From assembly GCA_003247835.1 (NCBI GenBank), contig QJYB01000061.1, positions 62,001 to 126,000 on the forward strand: a DNA stretch of 64,000 bases, written 5' to 3'. Below, one piece after another: positions 45,068-53,825 of the stretch. The notes under the pieces are model-generated. The model was not told the origin of the DNA, made no database searches, and saw nothing but the letters and a program-made list of their open reading frames with translations. The position numbers and the translations under genes are program-made. Numbering within the stretch: position 1 is the stretch's first letter; every line of letters begins with the position of its first letter. The stretch comes from Gammaproteobacteria bacterium. GTDB lineage: Bacteria; Pseudomonadota; Gammaproteobacteria; Pseudomonadales; Azotimanducaceae.

Positions 45068-45847
45068 TCAGTCGATCTCCACCACTACCGGTGCGTGGTC
45101 CGAGGCGGTGAGACCGTCCTGCTTCTTACGGTAGTCGCGATCGATGCCCGCGGCCACCAGCCGCTCGGCAATGTCCGGTGTGCCGAGCACCAGATCGATC
45201 CGCAACCCCTGTCGGCGGTGAAAGGCGCCGCCCCGGTAGTCCCACCAGGAGAACACCTGTTCCTCAGGATGCAGGTGCCGGTAGAGATCGACGAGTCCGA
45301 GCTCGAGCAGTCCCTTAAACCGCACCCGCTCCTCTGCCGTGTGAAAGAGCCGGCCGTCACCCTGCTCACCCAGCCAGCTGTCCAGCGGCGCCGGGACGAT
45401 GTTGAAGTCGCCACAGAGCACGGTGTGTGTGCGCGGCCGATCGGACAGATGCGCGAGCAGCGCATCGAACCACTCGAGCTTGGCCGGATAATCCGCGTGC
45501 TCCAGTGTCTTGCCATTCGGGCAGTAGACCGTGGTGAACTCGACCGCGCCGCCCGGTGCATCCACGGCCACCGAGAGCAGCCGCGATCCGAAGTCCTCCT
45601 GGCCGGGCAGGCCCACCTGCACCGGCTCCATCGGCAGACGCGACAGTACGGCAACCCCGTTCCAGCCCTTCTGACCGTGTGTGATGGCCTGGTAGCCGAG
45701 CTCCGCGAAAACGTCGTGCGGAAAGGTGTCATCGGTCAGCTTCAGCTCCTGCAGACCCACCACGTCCGGCGCACGTGCCTCGAGCCAGAGCCGCAGGAAA
45801 TCGAGCCGGGCCTTCAGACCGTTGACGTTCCAGGTGGCGAGCTTCAC
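45068..45847 (-). CDS. xthA: Exodeoxyribonuclease III, copy 2
   Basis: GTG start. The 259-residue protein is a full ExoIII: ATWNVNGLKARLDFLRLWL, VGLQELKLTDDTFP, GWNGVAVLSRLP, LCGDFNIVPAPLDSW, SWWDYRGGAFHRRQGLRIDLVLG and TASDHAPVVVEID. The catalytic Glu, Asp, Asn and His are conserved. It is closer to the classical XthA pattern (QELKL, FSWWDYRGGAF) than copy 1 at 33333, so the two are paralogues rather than a recent duplicate. It follows the SDR gene by 13 bp. Confidence 0.93.
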   Translation of the reverse strand: MKLATWNVNGLKARLDFLRLWLEARAPDVVGLQELKLTDDTFPHDVFAELGYQAITHGQKGWNGVAVLSRLPMEPVQVGLPGQEDFGSRLLSVAVDAPGGAVEFTTVYCPNGKTLEHADYPAKLEWFDALLAHLSDRPRTHTVLCGDFNIVPAPLDSWLGEQGDGRLFHTAEERVRFKGLLELGLVDLYRHLHPEEQVFSWWDYRGGAFHRRQGLRIDLVLGTPDIAERLVAAGIDRDYRKKQDGLTASDHAPVVVEID

Positions 45848-45860
45848 CGGGGAAACCTCT

Positions 45861-46724
45861 TCAAAGCTTCCGGAGCTCCGGTGCCTCGCCCGTGCTGCCC
45901 CGGGTGATTCCGCTCACACGGGCATTGCGCGCGGAGGAGCGCGGGAACCGTTTCGACAGCTCCGGACCGGCCGCGGTGAGCCCACCATCGACCACGAGTT
46001 TCTCGCCCGTGACGAACTCCGCGTCGTCGCTGGCCAGAAACAACGCCGCACCGGCGATGTGCTCGCCCCGACCGTAGTCCGGCCACGGCTGCGCTGTGAG
46101 AAACGCGTGCCGGGTGCCTTCCGGATCGCCGAGTTCCGCGAGCGGCGTGGCGATGAAGCCCGGGCAGATGGCGTTGACACGGATCCGATCCGGCGCGAGC
46201 TCCACCGCGGCCGACTGGGTGAGACTGATCACCGCCGCCTTGGCGGCGGAATAGACCAGCGGACCGCCGTCGCCGGAGAGACCGGCAATGGAAGCCGTAT
46301 TGATGATGGACCCACCCCGGCCAGCCTCACGCATGTGCCGCGCCGCGTGCTTGATGCCGAAGAACACACCCTTGGCCAGCACGTCGAAGGTGTAGTCCCA
46401 GTCTTCCTCGCGGGTTTCTGTCAGCGGCCCGATGGCCCCACCGACACCGGCATTGTTGAACAGAATGTCGAGACCGCCGAAGACATCCACGGCCTGGGTC
46501 AGCATGGCGGCGACGTCCGCCTCTTTCGCGACATCGGTGCGGACGAACGAGCAGGATTCTCCGTACCCCTCCGCCTCCAGATGCTCCATCAGCGCACGTC
46601 CGGTTTCCGCGTTGTAATCGGCGATCACCACGCGGGCGCCTTCGTGCAGGAAGCGCTCGACGGTGGCGCGTCCCATGCCGCTGGCGCCGCCGGTGATGAC
46701 GGCCACTTTGTGTTGAAGTCTCAT
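45861..46724 (-). CDS. SDR-family oxidoreductase
   Basis: A 287-residue classical short-chain dehydrogenase. Cofactor motif VAVITGGASGMGRAT, VRTDVAKEADV, the NNAGVGG motif, the catalytic Ser in NTASIAGLSG, Tyr/Lys in VYSAAKAA, and INAICPGFIATP follow in order. A conserved Asp after the second strand (VVIADYN) points to NAD. It likely oxidises a sugar, alcohol or sterol-like substrate, unknown. Cotranscribed with the ExoIII gene. Confidence 0.9.
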   Translation of the reverse strand: MRLQHKVAVITGGASGMGRATVERFLHEGARVVIADYNAETGRALMEHLEAEGYGESCSFVRTDVAKEADVAAMLTQAVDVFGGLDILFNNAGVGGAIGPLTETREEDWDYTFDVLAKGVFFGIKHAARHMREAGRGGSIINTASIAGLSGDGGPLVYSAAKAAVISLTQSAAVELAPDRIRVNAICPGFIATPLAELGDPEGTRHAFLTAQPWPDYGRGEHIAGAALFLASDDAEFVTGEKLVVDGGLTAAGPELSKRFPRSSARNARVSGITRGSTGEAPELRKL

Positions 46725-46805
46725 GGCATCGGTCCTCCTCAGGCAGAGTGTAGCCCACCAGCGGCGAGACGCTCACGGGTCGATGGTGCTAGTCTCGAGG
46801 CAGTG

Positions 46806-47807
46806 ATGAACCGAGCGATACAGGTCCGGCTTCCCCTCGTCTTCGCAGTTTCGGTCGGCGCCGCGCCGGTCGTTGCGATGGAATCTTCACCGCCCGCCGC
46901 TGAGCCTCCGAGAAACGTCGCCGACCGCATGCGCGATGGTGTCGACAACGCCCTGCAGCGCACGGTCAACCGGGTCGACAGCTTCTTCGCCACCAGTGAC
47001 GAGTCCACCTTCAACGAGCGGAAGAACCGGCTGAGGCTGCGTCTGGAGACCGATTACCTCCAGCATCACGGCTGGGATGTGTCACCCAAGCTCAAGCTGC
47101 ACGTGGTGCTCCCCGGTCTGAACGAGCGGTTGCGTCTGGTGATCAACGATGCTCAGGGATCGGACGATGCTGAGACGGCCACCGACGAAGAAGACAATGA
47201 CGTGGCGCTGCGCTGGGTCGGCAGGCAGAGTGCGGCGCTTGGTTACTCGTTCGACGTGGGGCTGCGACTGAAGAGTGGTCATCTGGATCCCTTCGTCCGC
47301 GCAAACGTCGGCACGGAGTACGAGCTCGCTCGCAAGTGGGTGGGTCAGACCACCAACAGGCTGTACTACTACAGCCGAACCGGCTGGCGGAACGACTTCC
47401 GTCAGTACTTCAACCGCGGTATCGATGACGACCTGCTCCTGCGCTCTAGGACACGCGTTCAGTACTTCGCCCAGTACGGCTACAACCCCTTTTTCGAACA
47501 GAAGTTCTCTCTGTATCAGTCGCTTTCCGATACCAGGAAGCTCGCCTGGGAAGTCCTCTACCGCAAGCAGACCGCGGAGATGTCTCCTTTCGACGAGGAC
47601 CAGATCCTGGGTTCTCCCCGGAGCAGCTACAACGAATTCATCGCCCAGCTCCGATACCGGCAGCAGTTCTGGCGCCCCTGGTTCTATGTGGAGTTCTGGC
47701 CCGTCGTCGGCTGGCCTGAGGAACGTAACTACGACACGACGCTGGCGTTCCGGTTCCGTGTGGAGATCAACGTCGGCAGTACGGGCGACCAACGTCTCGA
47801 CGAGTGA
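46806..47807 (+). CDS. Predicted outer-membrane beta-barrel protein of unknown function
   Basis: I start at ATG 46806. The track's 693-residue ORF adds sequence antisense to SDR. A signal peptide (VFAVSVGAAPVVAME) precedes a short helical segment and then alternating aromatic strands (YFAQYGYNPFFEQKFSLYQSL, NEFIAQLRYRQQFWRPWFYVEFWPVVGW, TTLAFRFRVEINV). A barrel of about 10-12 strands is likely. I do not recognise a family and no neighbour explains its role. Confidence 0.65.
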   Translation: MNRAIQVRLPLVFAVSVGAAPVVAMESSPPAAEPPRNVADRMRDGVDNALQRTVNRVDSFFATSDESTFNERKNRLRLRLETDYLQHHGWDVSPKLKLHVVLPGLNERLRLVINDAQGSDDAETATDEEDNDVALRWVGRQSAALGYSFDVGLRLKSGHLDPFVRANVGTEYELARKWVGQTTNRLYYYSRTGWRNDFRQYFNRGIDDDLLLRSRTRVQYFAQYGYNPFFEQKFSLYQSLSDTRKLAWEVLYRKQTAEMSPFDEDQILGSPRSSYNEFIAQLRYRQQFWRPWFYVEFWPVVGWPEERNYDTTLAFRFRVEINVGSTGDQRLDE

Positions 47808-47976
47808 GGCGGGTGGAAAAGAAAGTGCGAGGCGCGTACTGCAGAACCGCGCCCCGCAAGGACCAGTTTGTCGTCTTCCCTTGGTCTGATCGTTGTCGCG
47901 GGAAGCGGTTGGTTGTTGTTGTGGCCTCGGGTGCGCATTCTGCGCATCCACCACCGCCCGCGCCGGTTCCGGGAGG

Positions 47977-48381
47977 TCAACGACCGGTCAGCACGATCCG
48001 GATGTAGGCGCGTCGGCCGAACCGGCCGGTGAGCTTCGCGCCCAGATCCGCCAGCACCATCTGCCAGCCGTACTTGCGGCGCAGCGCCGACAGCGCACGC
48101 CGGGCGGACAAGGGCTCAACAATGAGCTCCGCCCGCGCTTCGTGCCAGGGTCCGAGCACCCGGCCGCGCACGTCACATATTGCCAGCCGCGCCCGGCTGC
48201 CATTCCTGAGTCGCTTCACCTTGCCCGCATCACCGGCTGAGAACACATAGAAGTCCGTATCGTCCGGCGCGCACCACACAGGTGTCGCGACTCCCTTCCC
48301 CGAACGCCGGAAGGTCTCCAGGCTCACATAGGGTGCGGTGCGCAACTGTTCGACTTCTGCCATGGACGCATCACCCGTCAT
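47977..48381 (-). CDS. PPOX-class (F420/FMN-binding split-barrel) protein
   Basis: ATG at 48381, preceded by GGGAGG at 8-base spacing, is preferred to the upstream start. The 134-residue protein fits the pyridoxamine-phosphate-oxidase-like split barrel: YVSLETFRRSGKGVATPVWCAPD, DFYVFSAGDAGKVKRLRNGSRARLAICDVRG and ARAELI. Members bind F420, FMN or haem. The cofactor cannot be decided. 35 bp downstream of the DUF6178-like gene's stop. Confidence 0.75.
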   Translation of the reverse strand: MTGDASMAEVEQLRTAPYVSLETFRRSGKGVATPVWCAPDDTDFYVFSAGDAGKVKRLRNGSRARLAICDVRGRVLGPWHEARAELIVEPLSARRALSALRRKYGWQMVLADLGAKLTGRFGRRAYIRIVLTGR

Positions 48382-48416
48382 GTCTGAACCTCCCGTGTCC
48401 CGCTGAGTCACGAAGT

Positions 48417-50069
48417 CTACAGGCGGACCTGCGCACCCAGGTTGTCCAGGAACCGATGCACGGCGAGCACGTCACCCATGGTGCAGAAGTTGCGCGATGC
48501 GTAAGTCATGACCGCACCTTCCGGCGGTTCACCTTCGAGCACCCGGGCAAAACGCGGCAAGGCGTCCATGAGCACACACAGCACCACCACCGCCTCCGCC
48601 TCCAGCGCGATACCGAGGATCTTCAGCGTTTCCCGCGCATCCTCGAACTGACGTGCCGCCACCGTCGCCTCGAAATCCGGGACGCCAAGCAGCCCGTCGA
48701 CCTCGCGCAGCACCCAGGGCTTGGCCGCCAGGTGCGTTCGAATAGCGTCGTCGGCGAACAGCGCCGTGAGCCTCGCCGCTGCCATCTGCGGGAGGTCGGC
48801 CAGCAGATGCCAGCCGATCCGAAACAGCCGGACGAGGCCGGGCTCCTTCGAGAGCATCTGCTCCACGGCCGTCACCGCGTCTTCACGGTTGTCGAGCCAT
48901 AGATCGTGGCAGGCACCCAGGTTGCAGGTGGCGACCACCAGGTTGGCGGCATCGGCCGATGTCAGGCGGTCGCCACACATGTCCACCCCTTCCATCACCA
49001 GGTTGGACAGGTAGGTGAGCTCGTCCATGCGTCGATCGAACACCTCGGCGCTGGACTGCAACCGTCCGAGGGCGACTCTGAGCCAGTCGGAGTCACGCAC
49101 CTTTGCGTTCTCCGGGCCGGTGAGCAGCGCCACCGGCCGGACCTGGGCGCGGCGGTAGGCGGCAAGCTCCGCTTCCAGGCTGGCGAGCTCTGCCTGCTCC
49201 GTTGCGCTCAGCGTCTTCGACTCTTCAGGATCGCTGACCGACGGAGACTCATCACCATCGGTATCGGCGTTCGCCTCCTCCGCGTAGCTCCGGGAAGCCT
49301 GCAGCTGACTGCGCCGGCGGAAGTACTCCTGGGTCTGCAGGTCGTACGCGGTTTCTGCAGCGAGGGTGTCCACGTCCGCATCCTTGAGCGCCCGCAGGAA
49401 GGCGCCTGCCATGACCGAGGTCACGTAGCCCGCCGTCTCGCGTCCCTCCGCATGTGCATGGCTTGCATCCGCATCCAGCACGCCAGCGGTGTCGTCCTCA
49501 CCGAACAGATTCAGCATCGAGTGCCGGAAGCTCAGTCGACCGAACACGGCTTCACAGAAGTCCGGGTAGTCGCGCCACAGCGCGGTCACCGACGTCTGCA
49601 CCGCATCCCACTCGTCGTCCACCCGCACCCGGACAATGTAGCGGCCGATGGCGAGGGTGTGCTCGTCGAGCAGCCTCGGCGCCAGATCGTAATCCGCCAC
49701 GACCAGCAGCCGCGAGAATACGAGCGCGCAGAAGTCGTCGCCGAGCTCGTAGAGCTTGTCCGCGACGAAACCGGTGCCGAGCCCGTTCCAGAGGTCGAGC
49801 CAGCGGAGCAGTTCGGCCACGGAGAGCTTGTCCGGATCGCCGGGACGGGCACCGGTCCAGAGGGTTTCGTCCAGCAGGTGGACGAGCTGCGTCTGAGAGA
49901 CATGGGCGATCAATGGTCCCGCATCCTCCAGGCCGACGTCGTCCACCAGCGTCTTGAGCGTGTGTGGATCGATGGTCGGGACGAACGACGACAGCGCACG
50001 GCTGCCGCTCATGGATTCGATCAGGCTGCGGGCGGTGTGGTTGGACTTCGGCACGCTGGGGGTAGGCAT
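48417..50069 (-). CDS. DUF6178-like helical protein
   Basis: A 550-residue soluble, almost wholly alpha-helical protein with GGAGG before its ATG. It contains the stretches EDAGPLIAHVSQTQLVHLLDETLW, LAPRLLDEHTLAIGRYIVRVRVDDEW, and a Glu/Ala-rich coiled region near residue 290. These resemble the DUF6178 family, which I recall mainly from deltaproteobacteria. No catalytic motif is visible. It could be a scaffold or regulatory protein. The name is a recollection rather than a search result, so the family call is tentative. Confidence 0.6.
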   Translation of the reverse strand: MPTPSVPKSNHTARSLIESMSGSRALSSFVPTIDPHTLKTLVDDVGLEDAGPLIAHVSQTQLVHLLDETLWTGARPGDPDKLSVAELLRWLDLWNGLGTGFVADKLYELGDDFCALVFSRLLVVADYDLAPRLLDEHTLAIGRYIVRVRVDDEWDAVQTSVTALWRDYPDFCEAVFGRLSFRHSMLNLFGEDDTAGVLDADASHAHAEGRETAGYVTSVMAGAFLRALKDADVDTLAAETAYDLQTQEYFRRRSQLQASRSYAEEANADTDGDESPSVSDPEESKTLSATEQAELASLEAELAAYRRAQVRPVALLTGPENAKVRDSDWLRVALGRLQSSAEVFDRRMDELTYLSNLVMEGVDMCGDRLTSADAANLVVATCNLGACHDLWLDNREDAVTAVEQMLSKEPGLVRLFRIGWHLLADLPQMAAARLTALFADDAIRTHLAAKPWVLREVDGLLGVPDFEATVAARQFEDARETLKILGIALEAEAVVVLCVLMDALPRFARVLEGEPPEGAVMTYASRNFCTMGDVLAVHRFLDNLGAQVRL

Positions 50070-50231
50070 GATGACGGTCCTCCATTGAGAGCTCGGGCAT
50101 CAGCGGTGCCCGACTCCCCGACGGGCACCATGACGGGGTCGCGCACCTTACGCCTCGGGCCCTGCCGCCACAATGTACAAATTTTCGCCGTGGCGTGAGA
50201 AAATACGGGCACGTTTTCGGGAAGCTGTGTT

Positions 50232-51110
50232 CTGAAGCTCCGATTTCTAACCCTCCTCGGCGTTCTGCTCCCGCTCGTCTGTTCCGCTTCCGAGGTCGAG
50301 CTCGCGTCGGTCCATGCCGCCATCGGCGACCTGACGGACGGCCGACTGCTCTACGAGAAGCATGCCGACCGGGCTGTGCCCATCGCCTCCGTCACCAAGC
50401 TGATGATGGCCATGGTGGTGCTCGACGCCCGTCAGCCGCTCGACGAATGGCTGCCGATTCTCGGCTGGGCGGAGAAAACGGAAAAGAACGGCTACTCGCG
50501 ACTCCGGGTGGACTCGGAAAGCCGCCGCGATCAGCTGCTGAAGATCGCGCTCATGTCCTCGGAGAACCTGGCTTCCCATACTCTTGCTCGACACTACCCG
50601 GGCGGCATTGACGCCTTCGTGGCCGCCATGAACGAGAAGGCCAGATCGCTCGGCATGACGCACTCGGCCTTCGACGACCCCACCGGGCTGTCCATCGGCA
50701 ATCAGGCCTCGGCCGGTGACCTGTGGCGGATGCTGTCCGCCGCCTGGCGCTACGAGCTGATTCGCGCCTTTTCCACCACCTATCAGTACCAGGCGAGCTT
50801 CCGCGGCCCGCGCTACACCCTGGCCTACGGCAACACGAACCCGTTGACCGCCTCGAGCCGCTGGGACGTGCAGCTTTCCAAGACCGGTTATCTCAAGGAA
50901 GCCGGGCGTTGCCTCGTCATGGTCGCCGACGTGGACGGCGACGCCATCGGCATGGTGTTTCTCAACAGCTTCGGCACGAAGACGCCGATCGGCGATGCGG
51001 GCCGCGTCCGGCGCTGGCTGACCACGGGTGACTCGGGGCGGGTAGCGGGCCTGGCCCTCGACTACGAACGGGCCACGGTGCGCGCGCTCTACGGGGACGC
51101 AGACGACTGA
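50232..51110 (+). CDS. pbpG: PbpG-type D-alanyl-D-alanine endopeptidase (no ATG/GTG/TTG start)
   Basis: The catalytic part is unmistakable: IASVTKLMMAMVVLDA (SXXK), MSSENLASHTLARHYPGG (SXN) and LSKTGYLKEAG (KTG). It has the PbpG phrase PTGLSI and ends in RVRRWLTTGDSG. It cuts peptidoglycan cross-links in the periplasm. In frame, a normal signal peptide (LRFLTLLGVLLPLVCSASE) precedes SXXK. Between the upstream stop at 50196 and that signal there is no ATG, GTG or TTG. CTG at 50232 is the only reasonable start, unless a frameshift joins it to the GTG at 50195. The track's 50376 start would cut the signal off. Confidence 0.85.
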   Translation: MKLRFLTLLGVLLPLVCSASEVELASVHAAIGDLTDGRLLYEKHADRAVPIASVTKLMMAMVVLDARQPLDEWLPILGWAEKTEKNGYSRLRVDSESRRDQLLKIALMSSENLASHTLARHYPGGIDAFVAAMNEKARSLGMTHSAFDDPTGLSIGNQASAGDLWRMLSAAWRYELIRAFSTTYQYQASFRGPRYTLAYGNTNPLTASSRWDVQLSKTGYLKEAGRCLVMVADVDGDAIGMVFLNSFGTKTPIGDAGRVRRWLTTGDSGRVAGLALDYERATVRALYGDADD

Positions 51111-51117
51111 CGTCGCG

Positions 51118-51171
51118 GTCTTCGACTTAAGTCGAAGACGCCGACTGAAGTCGGAGGTCGACTGTTATAGT
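51118..51171 (+). promoter_or_regulatory. Tandem palindromes and extended -10 between pbpG and the symporter
   Basis: A 22-bp perfect palindrome (half site GTCTTCGACTT) starts 8 bp after the pbpG stop. A weaker copy (CCGACTGAAGTCGG) follows, sharing GACT-N-AAGTC. Then TGTTATAGT at 51163-51171 is an extended -10 for the symporter gene. Either an operator pair over the symporter promoter or tandem hairpins ending pbpG mRNA. There is no T-tract. Confidence 0.45.
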
Positions 51172-51201
51172 CTGACCGCCGGGTCGGGCAGGAGGGGAGC
51201 C

Positions 51202-52572
51202 ATGCCGTATCTCGTGATCGTCAATCTCGCCGTTTTCTTCGGCGTCATGGTCGTGCTGTTCCGTCTCAGAAAGCCGGGGGTGGCGCTGTCACGGCAGATC
51301 CTGGCCGGTCTGGTGGCCGGTGCGATCTACGGATTCGCACTGCAGATCCTCTACACCGGCAACGCCGCCGTGGTCGCTGGCACCCTCGAGTGGACCAACG
51401 TCATCGGCTCGATCTACGTGAGCCTGCTGAAGATGATCGTCATGCCACTCGTGCTGGTGATGATGATCGCCGCAGTGGTCCGCATGCGTGACGTCGCGGC
51501 GCTCGGACGCATCGGCGGCAGCGTCATCGGCATCCTCATCGGCACCACCATGATCGCCGCGCTCGTCGGCATCCTCGTCGCGAGCGCCTTCGGCCTCAGC
51601 GCCGAAGGACTGACGGAAGGCGCCCGGGAGCTGGAGCGGGCGGAGGTGCTCAACCAGCGCTTCGAGAGCCTATCCGACCTCTCGCTCGCCGACATGCTGG
51701 TGCGCTTCGTGCCTGCGAACGTCTTCCAGGATCTGACCGGCGCGCGGGACACCTCCATCATCGCGGTGGTGATCTTCGGCATTCTGTTCGGCATCGCGGC
51801 CCTGGCCGTCGGCCGGGACAACCCGGCCCGCGGGGAAGCCATCGTCTCCTTCGTGGAGACCACTCAGGCCGTCGTCATGAAGCTCGTGCACATGATCATG
51901 GCGCTCACCCCCTACGGCATCCTGGCCCTGATCACCAAGGTGGTGGCGGGCTCCAACGCCGCGGACATTCTCAGCCTGCTCACCTTCATCATCGCCTCCT
52001 ATCTGGCCATCGCCATCATGTTCGGTGTGCACGCGGGCCTGCTTGCCATGACCGGGACGAACGTCCTCGATTACTTCCGCCGGGTGTGGCCCGTGCTGAC
52101 CTTTGCCTTCACGTCGAGAAGCTCCGCCGCCACCATCCCGCTGAACGTGGAAACCCAGGTGGAGGAGCTGGGCGTGAAGAGCTCCGTCGCCAACCTCTCG
52201 GCAACCTTCGGGGCGACCATCGGTCAGAACGGCTGTGCCGGTATCTATCCCGCCATGCTGGCGGTGATGGTCGCGCCCACCATGGGCGTGGACCCCATGA
52301 GCCCCTCCTTCATTGCGGCCCTGGTGCTCATCGTCGCCATCTCCAGCTTCGGCATTGCCGGTGTCGGCGGCGGTGCCACGTTCGCTGCACTGGTGGTGCT
52401 GCCTGCCATGGGTTTTCCGGTGACCATCGCCGCACTGCTCATCTCCATCGAGCCGCTCATCGACATGGCCCGCACCGCGCTCAACGTGAATGGCGCCATG
52501 ACGGCGGGTGTGATCACCAACCGTCTGCTCGGTCAGGCCTCCGGTGAGGCGCCCGCCGCGCAAACCGGATGA
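51202..52572 (+). CDS. Dicarboxylate/cystine symporter family protein (TcyP-like)
   Basis: ATG after GGAGGGGAG. The 456-residue protein has about eight to ten TM helices and the glutamate-transporter-type reentrant hairpins: LLKMIVMPLVLVMMIAAVVRM, FAFTSRSSAATIPLNVE (serine-rich hairpin 1 tip), ATFGATIGQNGCAGIYPAML and GIAGVGGGATFAALVVLPAMG. This is the TcyP/YdjN branch, which imports L-cystine with Na+ or H+. An alternative dicarboxylate substrate cannot be excluded. Its stop overlaps the hydrolase start (ATGA). Confidence 0.88.
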   Translation: MPYLVIVNLAVFFGVMVVLFRLRKPGVALSRQILAGLVAGAIYGFALQILYTGNAAVVAGTLEWTNVIGSIYVSLLKMIVMPLVLVMMIAAVVRMRDVAALGRIGGSVIGILIGTTMIAALVGILVASAFGLSAEGLTEGARELERAEVLNQRFESLSDLSLADMLVRFVPANVFQDLTGARDTSIIAVVIFGILFGIAALAVGRDNPARGEAIVSFVETTQAVVMKLVHMIMALTPYGILALITKVVAGSNAADILSLLTFIIASYLAIAIMFGVHAGLLAMTGTNVLDYFRRVWPVLTFAFTSRSSAATIPLNVETQVEELGVKSSVANLSATFGATIGQNGCAGIYPAMLAVMVAPTMGVDPMSPSFIAALVLIVAISSFGIAGVGGGATFAALVVLPAMGFPVTIAALLISIEPLIDMARTALNVNGAMTAGVITNRLLGQASGEAPAAQTG

Positions 52573-53306
52573 AACGTCTGTCAGGTGCCATCATCGGCCT
52601 GGTGGCGATGGCCAGCGGCGTTGTCTATGTGGCCGGACTGCCGCTGTTCCGCGCAGCACCTTCCGACGCGGCACAGGTGGTGCTGCTGCACGGTCTCGGG
52701 CGCTCCGAGACATCCATGCTGATCCTCGAAAATGCGCTGGCAGGGGCAGGTTTCGAGGTGCACAACATCGGTTATCCATCGCAGGAAGAGTCACCGGACG
52801 CGCTGGTGGTGCGGATCACTGCAGCCATCGACGACTGCTGCGCCGACAACGGCCGCACGCTGCACCTGGTCGGCCACTCCCTGGGCGGGCTGCTGATCCG
52901 TGCCTATCTGGCGTCACATCATCCCGCCAACCTGGGTCGCGTCGTGCTCATCGGCACGCCCAACCACGGCAGCGAGCTGGCCGATCTGGACGCCGGGCTG
53001 CCGGCCACCCTGCTGGAGATGGCGGGACCTACGGCAGGGATGCTTGGTACCGGGCCGGACGACTTTCCCGCCTCCCTGCCGCCGCCCGACTACCCGGTAG
53101 GTGTCATTGCCGGAACCCGGGATGCCGTGGTCACCAACCAGTGGCTGCCACTGCCGAACGACAGCATGGTGTCCACTGCCAGCACGAGACTCGACGGCAT
53201 GACGGATTTCGTGACATTTCCGGTCACCCACTGGGGCCTGCGCAACGACGGTGACGTGGCTCGGGCCGCCATTACCTTCCTGAAGGAAGGTTCGTTCCCC
53301 CGCTGA
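52569..53306 (+). CDS. Membrane-anchored or secreted alpha/beta-hydrolase (lipase-like)
   Basis: The 245-residue protein begins with an uncleaved or signal-type helix (GAIIGLVAMASGVVYVAGLPLF). The lipase-type nucleophile elbow is HLVGHSLGGLL. VVLLHGLGRS provides the oxyanion strand, a candidate Asp lies in AGTRDAVV, and the catalytic His in FPVTHWGLRND. Small triacylglycerol-lipase-like enzymes have this layout. Coupled to the symporter by ATGA. Its 3' end overlaps the convergent SRPBCC gene by 35 bp. Confidence 0.82.
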   Translation: MKRLSGAIIGLVAMASGVVYVAGLPLFRAAPSDAAQVVLLHGLGRSETSMLILENALAGAGFEVHNIGYPSQEESPDALVVRITAAIDDCCADNGRTLHLVGHSLGGLLIRAYLASHHPANLGRVVLIGTPNHGSELADLDAGLPATLLEMAGPTAGMLGTGPDDFPASLPPPDYPVGVIAGTRDAVVTNQWLPLPNDSMVSTASTRLDGMTDFVTFPVTHWGLRNDGDVARAAITFLKEGSFPR

Positions 53307-53742
53307 TCGACCGTTCGAGCGCCACGGCGAGCCCATCGAGCATCGCCGACCAGGCCTGCCTGGCGCCGTCGACATACTCGGCCCATTCGGGCTGCAGCTG
53401 AGTGGTCAGGGTGACCTCGCAGCCGTCACCCGAGCCCTCGAACGTCAGCGTGACGACGTCCTGCTCGGCGGCAACAGCCGGGACCCCATAAGAAAAGACC
53501 AGCCGGTTGGGTCGCGCGATCTCGAGATAGCGTCCGTGGTGCTCCACGTCGCCTTCCGGTCGCCGGTCCGTCATGACGAATACCCCATCGGTACGCGCAT
53601 CGACGTCGCAGCGAACGAGCGGAGCGGCGGAGGTCGTAAAGATGAAACGGCGCAGCACTTCCCGATCGAGCCACCCGTCGAAGACCGCGGCCGGTGGCTG
53701 CGCAAAGCGTCGGCTTACCCGCACCGTCAGATCATCTTTCAT
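53272..53742 (-). CDS. SRPBCC/AHSA1-domain protein
   Basis: A 156-residue START-like fold: TVRVSRRFAQPPAAVFDGWLDREVLRRFIF at the N-terminus, GRYLEIARPNRLVFSYGVP in the middle, TLTFEGSGDGCEVTLTTQL, and the terminal long helix AWSAMLDGLAVALERS. Members bind hydrophobic ligands or act as Hsp90 co-chaperones, but this one's ligand is unknown. Divergent from an AraC regulator 83 bp away, which may control it. Its last 35 bp overlap the convergent hydrolase gene. Confidence 0.85.
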   Translation of the reverse strand: MKDDLTVRVSRRFAQPPAAVFDGWLDREVLRRFIFTTSAAPLVRCDVDARTDGVFVMTDRRPEGDVEHHGRYLEIARPNRLVFSYGVPAVAAEQDVVTLTFEGSGDGCEVTLTTQLQPEWAEYVDGARQAWSAMLDGLAVALERSISGGTNLPSGR

Positions 53743-53825
53743 CGAGCCTCTCCGATTGAGCCCCTCGCGACGAACACCGCAAGATTCGTCAGGCAGGTTC
53801 GTCCGCTATCCGCAATACTCCACGC

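Noticed and set aside
47808-47976. Possible terminator or small RNA in the gap between convergent genes
   Set aside because: Only a 6-bp stem (GGCGCG/CGCGCC) and a TGCGCA duplicate, with no T-tract or promoter, so not supported.
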